60,776 nucleotides of DNA from Bacteroidota bacterium (GTDB taxonomy: Bacteria > Bacteroidota > Bacteroidia > Palsa-965). The stretch covers positions 1 through 60,776 of the forward strand of contig JAAFIA010000019.1 of NCBI GenBank assembly GCA_013298545.1, written 5' to 3'. The notes under the pieces are model-generated. The model was given only the letters and a program-made list of their open reading frames with translations, did not search any database and was not told where the DNA came from. Shown here piece by piece: positions 44,230 through 53,527 of the stretch. The position numbers were made by a program, and so were the translations under genes. Position 1 is the stretch's first letter. Every line of letters starts with the position of its first letter.

Positions 44230-46581
44230 TTAAAATTTTACAGTCCATGAAACAGAAGGAATAATTGGGAATAACGAAATCTGTTTCAGTTTTCTATTCT
44301 GACCAGAAGCGTCTTCACCAATATAATAGAAGAATGGATTTTTGCGGTTGTATAAATTATAAAAACCCAATTCAAATGTACGATCCCAGTATTTCTTTTT
44401 CTTATGAAATTGTAAACCAACATCCATCCGATGGTATGCTGCCATGCGGAAACTGTTCTTCTCTCCAAAATCTTGCACAAACAGCCAGTAGAAGTTCGGA
44501 ATATTAGTCTGTTGGCCTGTTGATGAACCTGGCGTATGTTCTGCTGCCGTGTATTCTGCCAGTGGCAAGGTAATAGCATTTCCTGTTCCAAAAACCCAAG
44601 TAGCAGAAAGCGTAATGTGATCGTTTATTTTATAAATACCAACCACCGAAATATCATGACGACGATCATATTTAGCATAATATTTTTTGCCAAAATTAAT
44701 CGAGTCAAATTGAAGTTGTGTCCAAGACAACGTATAACCGACCCAACCCGTGAATTTTCCAAATTTGCGTTGCACCAAAAACTCCGCACCATAACTCCAT
44801 GCTTGCCCAGCTGTTACGTTATCTTCCCAATTGATATCTTCGCTACCCGGACCGTTATCCCCGATCAAGAAAAAACTTGCACCGTCTTTATACCCAAGCA
44901 CATCTTTCGACCATTTGTAATACCCTTCCACAGAAATCATCAATTTTTGTTCGGTCAAATCTTTGGCTACTCCAAGTGCTACTTGCTGCGACTGTTGTGG
45001 CCCAATGCGTTTCGTAGCCGGAACCCATAAATCAGTTGGCAAACCAATTCCAGTATTCGACAACAAATGCAAGTATTGATTCATCATGGCGTAACTCGCC
45101 TTGATCGACATATCTTCACGCACCATATAGCGCAAAGCAGCGCGTGGCTCGGGACGCATATAATTCTTGCCTTCTGTATTGAAATGACTCAAACGAAACC
45201 CGAAATTTGCTTTAAAAACCGAATTGATGCGCCAATCATCTTCGATATAAATGCCATTCTCAAACGATTCCAGCGTATTCACATCATTTAAATTGTCTGG
45301 CCCATACGAACTCTTCACCACCACGGCACTCGGATTGAATCGGTGATAGGTAGTCATAAATCCAAACTTCACATAATGATTTGGATTTGGACTAAAATCA
45401 AAATCATGTTTCAAGCTAAAATCACGAATGCCTGAAGTATAACGCAAGCTAAAAAAATCGGTACTCGACTTTTGAGCATAACCTATCCCTAACGTATAAT
45501 TTGTAAAAATAAATGAGGTATTAGAAAATAAACGATCATTCCACAAATGATTAAAACGCAACGTAGCCGTAGCATTCCCCCAATCAATTCCAGCTTCATC
45601 CTCATAAGTTTGCCCACTATTAAATTTAGCATAAAATTTATCCTTCCCAAAATAGCCACTCAGAAACAAACGGTTTCTATCATTAAAAGTATAATTGACC
45701 TTCGCATTTAAATCATAGAAATAGTAACCAAACTTATTTTCCTGCGGAAGAAACGGATAAACCAACGCATCGATATACGTTCTGCGGCCAGAGACTAAAA
45801 AAGAAGATTTTTTCTTTTTCAATGGCCCTTCCAAAGTCAGCCGCGAAGAAATTAATCCAATACCCGCTTCGCCACTAAATTTTTCCTGATTACCATCTTT
45901 CATCTGCATCTCTAAAACAGAAGAAAGTCGTCCACCATAACGCGCCGGAAAACCACCTTTGGTTAATTCAACACTCTTCAGCGCATCGCCATTAAACAAA
46001 GAGAAAAAACCGAATAAATGATACGCATTATAAACTGTTGCATCATCGAGAATAATCAAATTCTGATCGGCCCCACCCCCACGCACATAAAAGCCACTAC
46101 TCCCCTCGCTCCCCTTCTGCACACCCGGCATCAATTGAATCACCTTCAACACATCTTTCTCCCCCAATAAAGCCGGAATCTGTTTGATCTGCTCAATCGG
46201 AATAGAAACCTGACTCATCTGCGTATTGTCGCTGATTTTCTCTTGTTGATCGCCCTCAATCACCACCTCTTTCTGCTCAAAACCCTCCAAATCAATATTG
46301 ATCTGCATATTTTGATTCAACATAATTTTTTTCCTCACAGGCTTATACCCCACAAACGTCCACAACATTTCTACCGAATCTGCAGGTAAGGTGATGGAAT
46401 AAAAACCATAATTATTTGTCGTTGTTCCTGCACCCGTACGCGTATTCGCAACCACAACACCCGGAAGCGATTCGTGGCTCGATTGCTCATACACAAAACC
46501 ACTAATCGTGTATTTAGCTGTTTGAGAAAAGGCAGGAAAAGCAAATAAACAAAGTAAGAAGAAGAGGCGTTTTTTGAACAT
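44230..46581 (-). CDS. TonB-dependent outer membrane receptor
   Basis: The product has 783 residues. A signal peptide (MFKKRLFFLLCLFAFPAFSQ) is followed by a carboxypeptidase regulatory-like domain (about 22-105: ISGFVYEQSSHESLPGVVVANT). A plug (about 125-235: LLGEKDVLKVIQLMPGVQKG, FYVRGGGADQNLIILDDATVYN) and a 22-strand-type barrel follow, ending in SWTVKF with a terminal Phe. Such receptors import bulky ligands with energy from TonB. It heads a compact minus-strand run with the DUF4249 lipoprotein, the small barrel protein and perhaps aroC. The ligand is not shown. Confidence 0.9.
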   Translation of the reverse strand: MFKKRLFFLLCLFAFPAFSQTAKYTISGFVYEQSSHESLPGVVVANTRTGAGTTTNNYGFYSITLPADSVEMLWTFVGYKPVRKKIMLNQNMQINIDLEGFEQKEVVIEGDQQEKISDNTQMSQVSIPIEQIKQIPALLGEKDVLKVIQLMPGVQKGSEGSSGFYVRGGGADQNLIILDDATVYNAYHLFGFFSLFNGDALKSVELTKGGFPARYGGRLSSVLEMQMKDGNQEKFSGEAGIGLISSRLTLEGPLKKKKSSFLVSGRRTYIDALVYPFLPQENKFGYYFYDLNAKVNYTFNDRNRLFLSGYFGKDKFYAKFNSGQTYEDEAGIDWGNATATLRFNHLWNDRLFSNTSFIFTNYTLGIGYAQKSSTDFFSLRYTSGIRDFSLKHDFDFSPNPNHYVKFGFMTTYHRFNPSAVVVKSSYGPDNLNDVNTLESFENGIYIEDDWRINSVFKANFGFRLSHFNTEGKNYMRPEPRAALRYMVREDMSIKASYAMMNQYLHLLSNTGIGLPTDLWVPATKRIGPQQSQQVALGVAKDLTEQKLMISVEGYYKWSKDVLGYKDGASFFLIGDNGPGSEDINWEDNVTAGQAWSYGAEFLVQRKFGKFTGWVGYTLSWTQLQFDSINFGKKYYAKYDRRHDISVVGIYKINDHITLSATWVFGTGNAITLPLAEYTAAEHTPGSSTGQQTNIPNFYWLFVQDFGEKNSFRMAAYHRMDVGLQFHKKKKYWDRTFELGFYNLYNRKNPFFYYIGEDASGQNRKLKQISLFPIIPSVSWTVKF

Positions 46582-46586
46582 GGTCG

Positions 46587-46628
46587 CAAAGTTAAACGGA
46601 TTCAGACAGTTTATAGATCAAATTGATC
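46587..46628 (-). promoter_or_regulatory. Promoter and palindromic operator candidate for the TonB receptor operon
   Basis: On the minus strand TAACTTTG (46594-46587) lies 5 bases before the start at 46581. Upstream is GATCAAATTGATC (46616-46628), a perfect 13-base palindrome, which also contains a TTTG about 24 bases from the box. It sits between two divergent genes. Confidence 0.45.
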
Positions 46629-46695
46629 ATTGGTAGAAAAGACTTGATAACTGGACGTTAAAATTTGTGAATAGTTGCCTACCGCAAATACACTT

Positions 46696-46722
46696 TTTGT
46701 GCAAAAAGGTAAACTATCTTTG
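46696..46722 (+). promoter_or_regulatory. Candidate promoter for hutI
   Basis: TTTG (46696-46699), 15 bases, TATCTTTG (46715-46722). The -7 box is a full match, but the spacing is short and it is only 9 bases from the ATG, so the transcript would be nearly leaderless. Confidence 0.35.
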
Positions 46723-46731
46723 AGCCAGCTT

Positions 46732-47988
46732 ATGCAAAAAATACTCATCAAAAACATACGCAGTCTCGTACAGACGCGCACAGAGCCACCCCATTGGGTT
46801 GCCGGAAAAGACATGGCCGTGCTCCCCGAAATTCACGATGCTTGGCTGGCCATTGAAGACGGTAAAATTGCCGATTTCGGTACCATGGATGAATGGCCGG
46901 GCATTTCGGATTGGAGTGGATTAGAAATCATTGATGCAGAAGATGGCTTGGTGCTTCCGGCTTGGTGCGATTCGCATACACACCTCGTTTTTGCCGGAAG
47001 TCGAGAAGGCGAATTTGTGGATCGCATTCGTGGACTGAGTTACGAAGATATTGCCGCGCGTGGTGGCGGTATTTTAAATTCTGCTCGCAAATTGCGCAAT
47101 GCTTCCGAAGACGAATTGTTTGCATCAGCATCGAAACGGCTCGATGAAATTATACGACAAGGAACGGGTGCGGTTGAAATTAAAAGTGGGTATGGCCTTT
47201 CGCTCGAAAGCGAATTGAAAATGCTTCGCGTCATCAAACGCCTTCGCGAGCGTGGACCGATTCCGGTAAAAGCAACATTGCTTGCGGCGCATGCGTTTCC
47301 AGAAGAATTTAAAAACAACCGCGAAGGTTATATTCGCTTAATTACAGATGAATTAATTCCTGCAGTGGCCGCAGAAAAACTAGCCGACTTTTGCGATGTG
47401 TTTTGCGAACGCAATTATTTTACGCCCGAAGAAACGATTCATATTTTAACTGTTGGGTTGAAACATGGCTTACGTCCAAAAGTACATGCCAACCAATTGA
47501 GCGCGTCGGGCGGTGTGCAGGCGGGCACACAGGTTAGTGCCATCAGCGTGGATCATTTAGAATATGTGGGCGATGCCGAAATCGCAGCCTTGAAAAATTC
47601 GACCACCATGCCCACGCTCCTACCTGGCGCTGCATTTTTCTTGGGCTTGCCTTGGCCTCCCGCACGACAAATGATTGATGCGGGTCTTCCGGTTTCAGTT
47701 GCATCAGACTATAATCCAGGAAGTAATCCAACCGGAAACATGCACTTGCTGCTCAGTATGCTCTGCATCACGCACAAACTCACACCCGAAGAAGCCATCA
47801 ACGCTGCCACCATCAACGCCGCGTATGCTATGGATTTGAGTGCTACACACGGAAGCATTACGCCCGGTAAGCAAGCCAATATCATCATCACCAAACCCAT
47901 TTCCGGCATCGCGTATTTGCCGTATGCGTTTGGATCAGATTTGATTTCCAAAGTCTTGATTGATGGAAAAATTGTTCGTCATGACTAA
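46732..47988 (+). CDS. hutI: Imidazolonepropionase
   Basis: The product has 418 residues. It hydrolyses 4-imidazolone-5-propionate to formiminoglutamate, the third step of histidine breakdown. Amidohydrolase features are DSHTHLVFAGSREGEF (metal His pair), a KSGYGL loop that binds substrate, HAFP, VHANQLSASGG and SVASDYNPGSNPTGNM. The N-terminal and C-terminal composite beta domain frames the barrel. It overlaps hutG by 8 bases. hutH and hutU are not in the window. A longer start at 46675 was rejected because it lacks homology and crosses the promoter-like box. Confidence 0.93.
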   Translation: MQKILIKNIRSLVQTRTEPPHWVAGKDMAVLPEIHDAWLAIEDGKIADFGTMDEWPGISDWSGLEIIDAEDGLVLPAWCDSHTHLVFAGSREGEFVDRIRGLSYEDIAARGGGILNSARKLRNASEDELFASASKRLDEIIRQGTGAVEIKSGYGLSLESELKMLRVIKRLRERGPIPVKATLLAAHAFPEEFKNNREGYIRLITDELIPAVAAEKLADFCDVFCERNYFTPEETIHILTVGLKHGLRPKVHANQLSASGGVQAGTQVSAISVDHLEYVGDAEIAALKNSTTMPTLLPGAAFFLGLPWPPARQMIDAGLPVSVASDYNPGSNPTGNMHLLLSMLCITHKLTPEEAINAATINAAYAMDLSATHGSITPGKQANIIITKPISGIAYLPYAFGSDLISKVLIDGKIVRHD

Positions 47989-49036
47989 TTACGTTCAACG
48001 TTATTCCCGTCAAGACATTGACCAACGTTTCCGAAAACGAACAGGAGAAACGAAATTGGGTGAGCGCATCCAATTATTTGATACAACAACTAATTTACAT
48101 GAAGCACTTACAAATTGCCCTGCAAAATTTGTGCTTTTAGGAATACGCGAAGACATTGGTATTCGTGCAAACTTCGGTCGTGGTGGTGCGTGGAGCGCGT
48201 GGGAACCGGCGTTGACCAATATCTTAAATGTACAAGCCACAGCAAGTTTGACTGGAGAAAATTTAGCTGTGCTCGGACAAATCATCACAGCAGATTTGAT
48301 GCAACAATGCGATTTGCTCGATTTAAAGACCAGAGAAGGCATTGATCAAGCGCGCTTGCTTACAGCAGCATTAGATCAACGCGTTGCGCATACCGTAGAA
48401 GCCATTGTGCTTACTGGAAAAATTCCGGTGATTATCGGTGGCGGACACAACAATGCGTATGGCAACATTGTAGGAGCAACAAAAGCCTTGCAGCAAAACG
48501 GAAAAGCGCAAACCATCAACGTCATCAACTGCGATGCGCACAGCGATTTCCGTGAGTTAGAGGGACGACACAGTGGAAATGGATTTCGGTATGCATGGCA
48601 GGAAGGATTTTTGAATAAATACGCAGTTGTTGGTTTGCATGAAAACTACAATGCACAAGCCATTCGCAACCAATTAGAAAAACATCCCGATCGCATTCAG
48701 ACGAGTAGTTTCGATCAGTATATTTTTGGTCAGCAACAAACGTGGCACGACATGGTTGCGCAAGCCATTGCGTTTACACAAAATGCCTATACCGGAATTG
48801 AACTCGATTTAGATTGCATCGAAAATATCCCAAGTAGCGCTCGAACGCCGAGTGGAATTTCGGCCAACGAAGCGCGCCAATTTGTGGTTTGGACAGCGCA
48901 ACAAACACGCGTTGCGTACCTGCATCTTTGCGAAGCCGCACCCGTGCTCGCACACCGCAATGCCGATTTTAAAATTGGAAAATTAATGGCTTATCTTGTT
49001 TGCGATTTTTTGCGCTATGCAAACGTTACTACTTAA
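47981..49036 (+). CDS. hutG: Formimidoylglutamase (arginase/ureohydrolase family)
   Basis: The product has 351 residues. Ureohydrolase metal motifs are present: GGGHN (153-157), CDAHSDF (184-190) and ELDLDC (274-279). The glycine-rich loop GIREDIGIRANFGRGGA precedes them. The overlap with hutI and the family make formimidoylglutamate hydrolysis to glutamate and formamide the best assignment. The usual GGDH motif reads GGGH, an Asp to Gly change seen in some Bacteroidota relatives; whether it affects manganese binding is not shown. Its stop overlaps the convergent SGNH gene by 8 bases. Confidence 0.85.
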   Translation: MTNYVQRYSRQDIDQRFRKRTGETKLGERIQLFDTTTNLHEALTNCPAKFVLLGIREDIGIRANFGRGGAWSAWEPALTNILNVQATASLTGENLAVLGQIITADLMQQCDLLDLKTREGIDQARLLTAALDQRVAHTVEAIVLTGKIPVIIGGGHNNAYGNIVGATKALQQNGKAQTINVINCDAHSDFRELEGRHSGNGFRYAWQEGFLNKYAVVGLHENYNAQAIRNQLEKHPDRIQTSSFDQYIFGQQQTWHDMVAQAIAFTQNAYTGIELDLDCIENIPSSARTPSGISANEARQFVVWTAQQTRVAYLHLCEAAPVLAHRNADFKIGKLMAYLVCDFLRYANVTT

Positions 49037-50358
49037 TTGTTCGCAACGCTTCGCGACGAAGTAACGAATCGAAAGATAGTCCTGTCTGTTGTGCCTCTAT
49101 CGTTAATTTGCGTAAACGCATGTCATCCGTTCGGATTTTTTTGATCGCTTGTTTCACTTTTCGCTTGCGTTCGACAAATGCTTTGTATGCTTGTGGATCG
49201 TGAAACATCATATAAGCTTCGTCTATAAAACCATTTCCTAAATTCTGCAGATTAGCATCATTGGCCATAATCAAGACAACTTGATTTTTCTGCAAGGCCG
49301 AGCGCAAATCTTGCTCCCACACTTCAGGATTTACCTTATCGTCTGAAATTTGTGTATTGAAATAATACCAATAAGGGCCATTTGCAAAAGCTTCGCTCAT
49401 GGCATTAGTATAATAGAAACAACGGTAATAACTATCTCCAATTCCCAAAACACGCGTTGGAATAAATCCGGAATCCACTTCATACGAAATGGGCGATTCG
49501 TATGCTAGTACTTGTGTTTAAACAATAGCGTTGTGCTTTCAGCCAAATATCCTGATCTCGAAATTTGGGAATGGTTTGTGTTCTTAACGTACTTCGCGTA
49601 AAATCAGGCAAATCGCGTCCCGTCAAGTTTTCGATATATCGGATTGTAGAATCCACAACCAAGCATTCTGCATAAAATGATAAATGCGAGCCATGCCGTG
49701 AGAAAATTGGATAATCCGAAATCAATTGATACGCTTTAAAAAACGCTGTGAAATCAATATAATGAAGCGATTTCTCGCTACATGCCGCAGCAAACAATTC
49801 GTAATTTGTTGTTTTTCGCTTGAACCGATTGACTGATCGCGGCAGAAATTCTGGTAACAAGGTTGGTTTACCCGGTACAAAAGCAACAATTAAATTGATG
49901 CCCATTTTTTTGAGTGAATCTTGAACCAGCTTCGTTTTTTCAGCATACGTCAACACTTGCTGAACACCAATGCAATCGTCGCCATAGTAGGCACGAATTG
50001 AACCTTCCGAAAACAGATAATCGTCTTGTCCATACAAATACTCTTCTAGATTGATTTGCCTGAAAAGTCGATAATCAAGCTCGTTGCGAATGGGAAGCAA
50101 GGTTTTCATACCTGTCTGCTGATACAATTTATACTCTTGTTTTTCTTGCCAACGACGATCAAGCAATTCATCAATTGACATAGGAGGTTTATATTGGTTG
50201 GCAAGTGGTAATTTATTCCAAACAAAAAACTCCCGCAATTCATAAAACGACAACGCAGACATTGCTGAAAGCACAATGCACCAAACAACAAATGCCGACC
50301 CAAATCGTCGTTGAGTTTTGGTGCGCTCTTCCATTGAGGTATGATTCATTTCTTCCAT
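49029..50358 (-). pseudogene. AlgJ/DHHW-type SGNH protein, split by a +1 frameshift
   Basis: The reading frame from 50358 covers 292 residues and stops at 49480. The frame then continues in another register from about 49517 to 49029. Joined near 49512-49518, the product would be about 440 residues and read through CLNT-VLAYESPISYEVDSGF. The first part has one membrane helix (about 20-42) and SRHGSHLSFYAEC, an HxxH-like motif. The second has VLGIGDSYYRCFYY, the GDS block with the catalytic Ser. These are features of AlgJ/AlgX-like partners of MBOAT acyltransferases, whose gene lies 3 bases upstream. One extra base would explain the break; a sequencing error or recent decay are both possible. 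Confidence 0.8.
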
Positions 50359-50361
50359 GTC

Positions 50362-51795
50362 TTAAAATTTGAAATAAATGAATGGATTATAGCCACCATT
50401 GCTAATGTAAATAACGGCCAGCGCATACAAAAGCAATCCCATAAAAACATAAATGAGTTGATGGCTTGCTTTCCATACGCCATAAAAAAGATGATTCTGC
50501 CACAATTCCATGACTCTCAATAATGTGCAAAACGAAAAGAATACCGCAAAAACGAGCATCGGGAAAAAATTGGCTTTAAAGAAAAATACCTGCGAAAACG
50601 AAAAATCAAAAGCCGCCATTTTTTGCAAGAAGAACACACAGCGATCTAGGTTTTCATTTCTGAAAATGACCCAGCCCACAACCACAACAAAAAACGTATA
50701 AACGATATTCAAGGCTTGTATTTTCGACTGAAATCCCCGCCCACAAAGCCATCGCTCCACCATCAAAAACAACCCATGATAAGCCCCCCAAATCACAAAA
50801 TTCCACGAAGCTCCATGCCACAAACCTGAAATTAAAAATACAAGCAGGAGGTTGATGTAAAGCCGCTTTGTATTCACCTGATTGCCACCCAAAGGAATGT
50901 AAATGTAATTTTTCATCCACGCCCCCAACGTGATGTGCCAACGCCGCCAAAACTCCGTAATGCTCTGCGCAATGTAAGGTGAATTGAAATTCTCCGGCAA
51001 CCGAATCCCCATCATACGCGCAAGCCCCAAAGCCATATCGCTATACCCCGAAAAATCGAAGTAAATCTGAAACGTGTATGCCACCGCACCAACCCAAGCA
51101 ATACTTGTATTCACCACATCAGCTGGCAACGCATAAATTGCATCTGCTTGCGCACCCATTACATTCGCAAGCAATACTTTCTTTCCTAAACCAATACAAA
51201 AACGAACAAATCCCACTATACGTTCGGCATACGCATCGGTTTGATGATGGTGCTGCAATTGCTCTGCAAAATCGCCATAGCGTACAATCGGTCCCGCAAT
51301 TAGTTTTGGGAAAAAGATGATGTACATCTGGTAATCCCAGAAGTTTTTCAGCGGTGGATGCGCACGCCGATAAACATCAACCGCATACGTGATGCTCTCG
51401 AAAATAAAAAACGAAATGCCCGCAGGCAAAACAATCCGATCCATGTGCCAACCACCACAACCAAACCACGAAGCAATCAAATTTCCGTTATCTACAAAAA
51501 AGTTGAAATACTTGAAGTAAAAAAGCAAACCCACATTGATGGCCAACGAAACCACGAGCAATGCTTTACGTTTGTTTGCAACCGTTTGCTTATCAAGTTG
51601 CGCTACAACAAAAAAATCAAGCAGCGTCGTGGCAAGCAATATCAACGTAAAACGTGGTTCGCCCCAAGCGTAAAAAAATAAACTAAAAAAAAGGATAACG
51701 ATTTGCCGCAGTGTTTTGATGCGCGGCAAAAACGAAAACACCAAAAGAAATGCAGGTAAAAAAACGCAAAGGAAAAGTATGCTGCTAAAAACCAT
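50362..51795 (-). CDS. MBOAT-family O-acyltransferase (AlgI type)
   Basis: The product has 477 residues with about ten or more membrane segments. MBOAT hallmarks are the catalytic His327 in SGLWHGASWNF, the second conserved His287 in FWRRWHITLG, and the FPKLIAGPIVRY, FDFSGYSDMALG and YIPLGG motifs of the AlgI subgroup. AlgI-type proteins move acetyl groups across the inner membrane for O-acetylation of a surface polysaccharide or cell-wall polymer with an SGNH partner. The partner gene directly follows but is frameshifted. DacB lies 9 bases upstream, so a cell-wall substrate is conceivable. Confidence 0.93.
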   Translation of the reverse strand: MVFSSILFLCVFLPAFLLVFSFLPRIKTLRQIVILFFSLFFYAWGEPRFTLILLATTLLDFFVVAQLDKQTVANKRKALLVVSLAINVGLLFYFKYFNFFVDNGNLIASWFGCGGWHMDRIVLPAGISFFIFESITYAVDVYRRAHPPLKNFWDYQMYIIFFPKLIAGPIVRYGDFAEQLQHHHQTDAYAERIVGFVRFCIGLGKKVLLANVMGAQADAIYALPADVVNTSIAWVGAVAYTFQIYFDFSGYSDMALGLARMMGIRLPENFNSPYIAQSITEFWRRWHITLGAWMKNYIYIPLGGNQVNTKRLYINLLLVFLISGLWHGASWNFVIWGAYHGLFLMVERWLCGRGFQSKIQALNIVYTFFVVVVGWVIFRNENLDRCVFFLQKMAAFDFSFSQVFFFKANFFPMLVFAVFFSFCTLLRVMELWQNHLFYGVWKASHQLIYVFMGLLLYALAVIYISNGGYNPFIYFKF

Positions 51796-51804
51796 CGCTT
51801 CAGA

Positions 51805-53274
51805 TTAATCTAGTTCCGCCATAGCAATTAAAAATTTCTCCAACTTCTTCTTCATCGCTGTAGCAGAACACGCATAATTATTGGCCAGCAACGAGAAACA
51901 CAGCATTTTACCACTGCGCGTTTGCACATACCCCGCATAGCCGCGCGCACGATTGATGTAACCGCTTTTTGCAAAAACATTTCCTTCGGCCACCGTTCCT
52001 TTTCCTAAACTTGCAAGCGATCCCGATTTCCCCGCAACAGGCAACGATTTCTTAAACACATTGAAATACGTTTCTTTCGAAATGACTTGCAGAGCTTGCG
52101 CTTGTATATGCGTGGTTACATAATTCGTGCGCGACAAACCACTTCCATCGGCAAACAAACATTCCCAATCAACAGCCAAACCTTTTTTTATCCAGTACGC
52201 CTTTACAGCTTGTGCATAAGGCTCTTGTTCGGAGATGTTTTTTTCTACGCGTAGCGTACGAAGCAATTGTTCTGCATACACATTATCGCTTTTCAAATTC
52301 GTCCAATACACAATCTCCGAAAGTGGAACGGAAACATGCGTATGCCATTTGCGGATTTTTCCAGCTATTGGTTTCTCTTTTTTCCGCAATTCCATGCGAT
52401 CGGTAGAACAATCCGAAGATTCTATTTTTTGTGCACGCATCGCAGCCATAAAATCCGACGCACATTGCAAAGCCGGATCAGGCAAGGCAGCCTCTACTTC
52501 GTAATTTTTTTTATTCGGCGGAATAGAACCTGTGATGCGTTGTTCGCCAAAATAGGGCGTACCGTAAATAAATGCTTCGTCTTTTGAACCGTCTGCTTCC
52601 AATCGAATATCGAGCACCAAATTTTTCACCGTCAAATCCGTATGATCGAGTGTTGCATTTTTTGCATCTGAATTGAAATACAACGTATAACTGTTGTCGT
52701 GATACGCCAACGCTGAAGTCTGCGCACCGTAATACTGGCCCATATCGCCCCAAGTCCAACCATCGGGCCAAGCATTGGTTCCAAACAACGAAGCATCGCC
52801 AATAATTTTTCCATCTATTTTGCGTAAGCCTTTGCGGTATAAAATTGCCGCCCATTTTTGCATCGTGGTAGAATCGTTTTCTTTTCGGAAATAGCGCGAA
52901 TCAAGCGTTGGATCGCCGCTGCCACGGATGTATAAATTGCCATGCAAAATTCCGGTGATTGAATCAAACACACCATCCGATTCTAAAACCGTTTCGTAGC
53001 AATATGTCGAACCCAATTCGCCTAAAGCAGCAGCCGTTGTAAAAATTTTCATGGTGCTGGCCGGAAGCAAAAATTGTTGCTCGTTATAGGCAGCAATTGT
53101 TTTTCCGCTATCTGCATCAATCAGCGAAAAACCCCAAGCCCCATGTTTTAAATCGGGATCGCGTTGGAGTGCGTCGATTTCGCGTTGGATGCGCGTTGGC
53201 ACAGAAGCCGCACTGAAACCCAACAAGGCCAGCAAGGCAAAACAATAGAGTAAATGTTTATTTGAATTTCTCAT
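51805..53274 (-). CDS. dacB: D-alanyl-D-alanine carboxypeptidase/endopeptidase (PBP4, DacB)
   Basis: The product has 489 residues with a signal peptide (about 1-24). It trims peptide stems or cross-links of peptidoglycan in the periplasm. Penicillin-binding motifs of the S13 family are SxxK as STMK (Ser73, Lys76), SxN as SDN in [11 protein letters not shown], and KTG as KSG in FAKSGYI. DPTLD and [10 protein letters not shown]-like segments also fit PBP4. KSG instead of KTG is normal for the family. It is co-directional with the MBOAT gene and overlaps the preceding phhB by 17 bases. Confidence 0.93.
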   Translation of the reverse strand: MRNSNKHLLYCFALLALLGFSAASVPTRIQREIDALQRDPDLKHGAWGFSLIDADSGKTIAAYNEQQFLLPASTMKIFTTAAALGELGSTYCYETVLESDGVFDSITGILHGNLYIRGSGDPTLDSRYFRKENDSTTMQKWAAILYRKGLRKIDGKIIGDASLFGTNAWPDGWTWGDMGQYYGAQTSALAYHDNSYTLYFNSDAKNATLDHTDLTVKNLVLDIRLEADGSKDEAFIYGTPYFGEQRITGSIPPNKKNYEVEAALPDPALQCASDFMAAMRAQKIESSDCSTDRMELRKKEKPIAGKIRKWHTHVSVPLSEIVYWTNLKSDNVYAEQLLRTLRVEKNISEQEPYAQAVKAYWIKKGLAVDWECLFADGSGLSRTNYVTTHIQAQALQVISKETYFNVFKKSLPVAGKSGSLASLGKGTVAEGNVFAKSGYINRARGYAGYVQTRSGKMLCFSLLANNYACSATAMKKKLEKFLIAMAELD

Positions 53275-53503
53275 AAATCACGTCGATGCGTTGGGCTAGT
53301 TCGCGATCTAAATCCGTTACTACATTTCCGGCATCGTGTGTAGATAAAGTGATGGTTACTTTATTCCAGACATTTTGCCAATCGGGATGGTGATTGATTT
53401 TTTCTGCTTCAAACGCCACACGCGTCATGAATGCAAACGCATCGCGAAAATCGCGAAACATAAACGTGCGCGTCAGTGCCTGAGGAGATTCGTTCCAATT
53501 CAT
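53258..53503 (-). CDS. phhB: Pterin-4a-carbinolamine dehydratase
   Basis: The product has 81 residues, near the usual 95-110 with a short N-terminus. The signature [20 protein letters not shown] followed by [13 protein letters not shown] holds the His pair and Trp region of the active site. It dehydrates 4a-hydroxytetrahydrobiopterin formed by aromatic amino acid hydroxylases. No phenylalanine hydroxylase is in the window. The 17-base overlap with dacB implies co-translation, an odd pairing that probably reflects operon packing. Confidence 0.93.
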   Translation of the reverse strand: MNWNESPQALTRTFMFRDFRDAFAFMTRVAFEAEKINHHPDWQNVWNKVTITLSTHDAGNVVTDLDRELAQRIDVIYEKFK

Positions 53504-53527
53504 GAAACGAATGTAGGCAATTCGACT

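Noticed and set aside
49029-49478. A separate small gene after the SGNH gene
   Set aside because: Its upstream frame continues smoothly from the SGNH protein after one base is skipped, and it starts only with a GTG inside that continuity.
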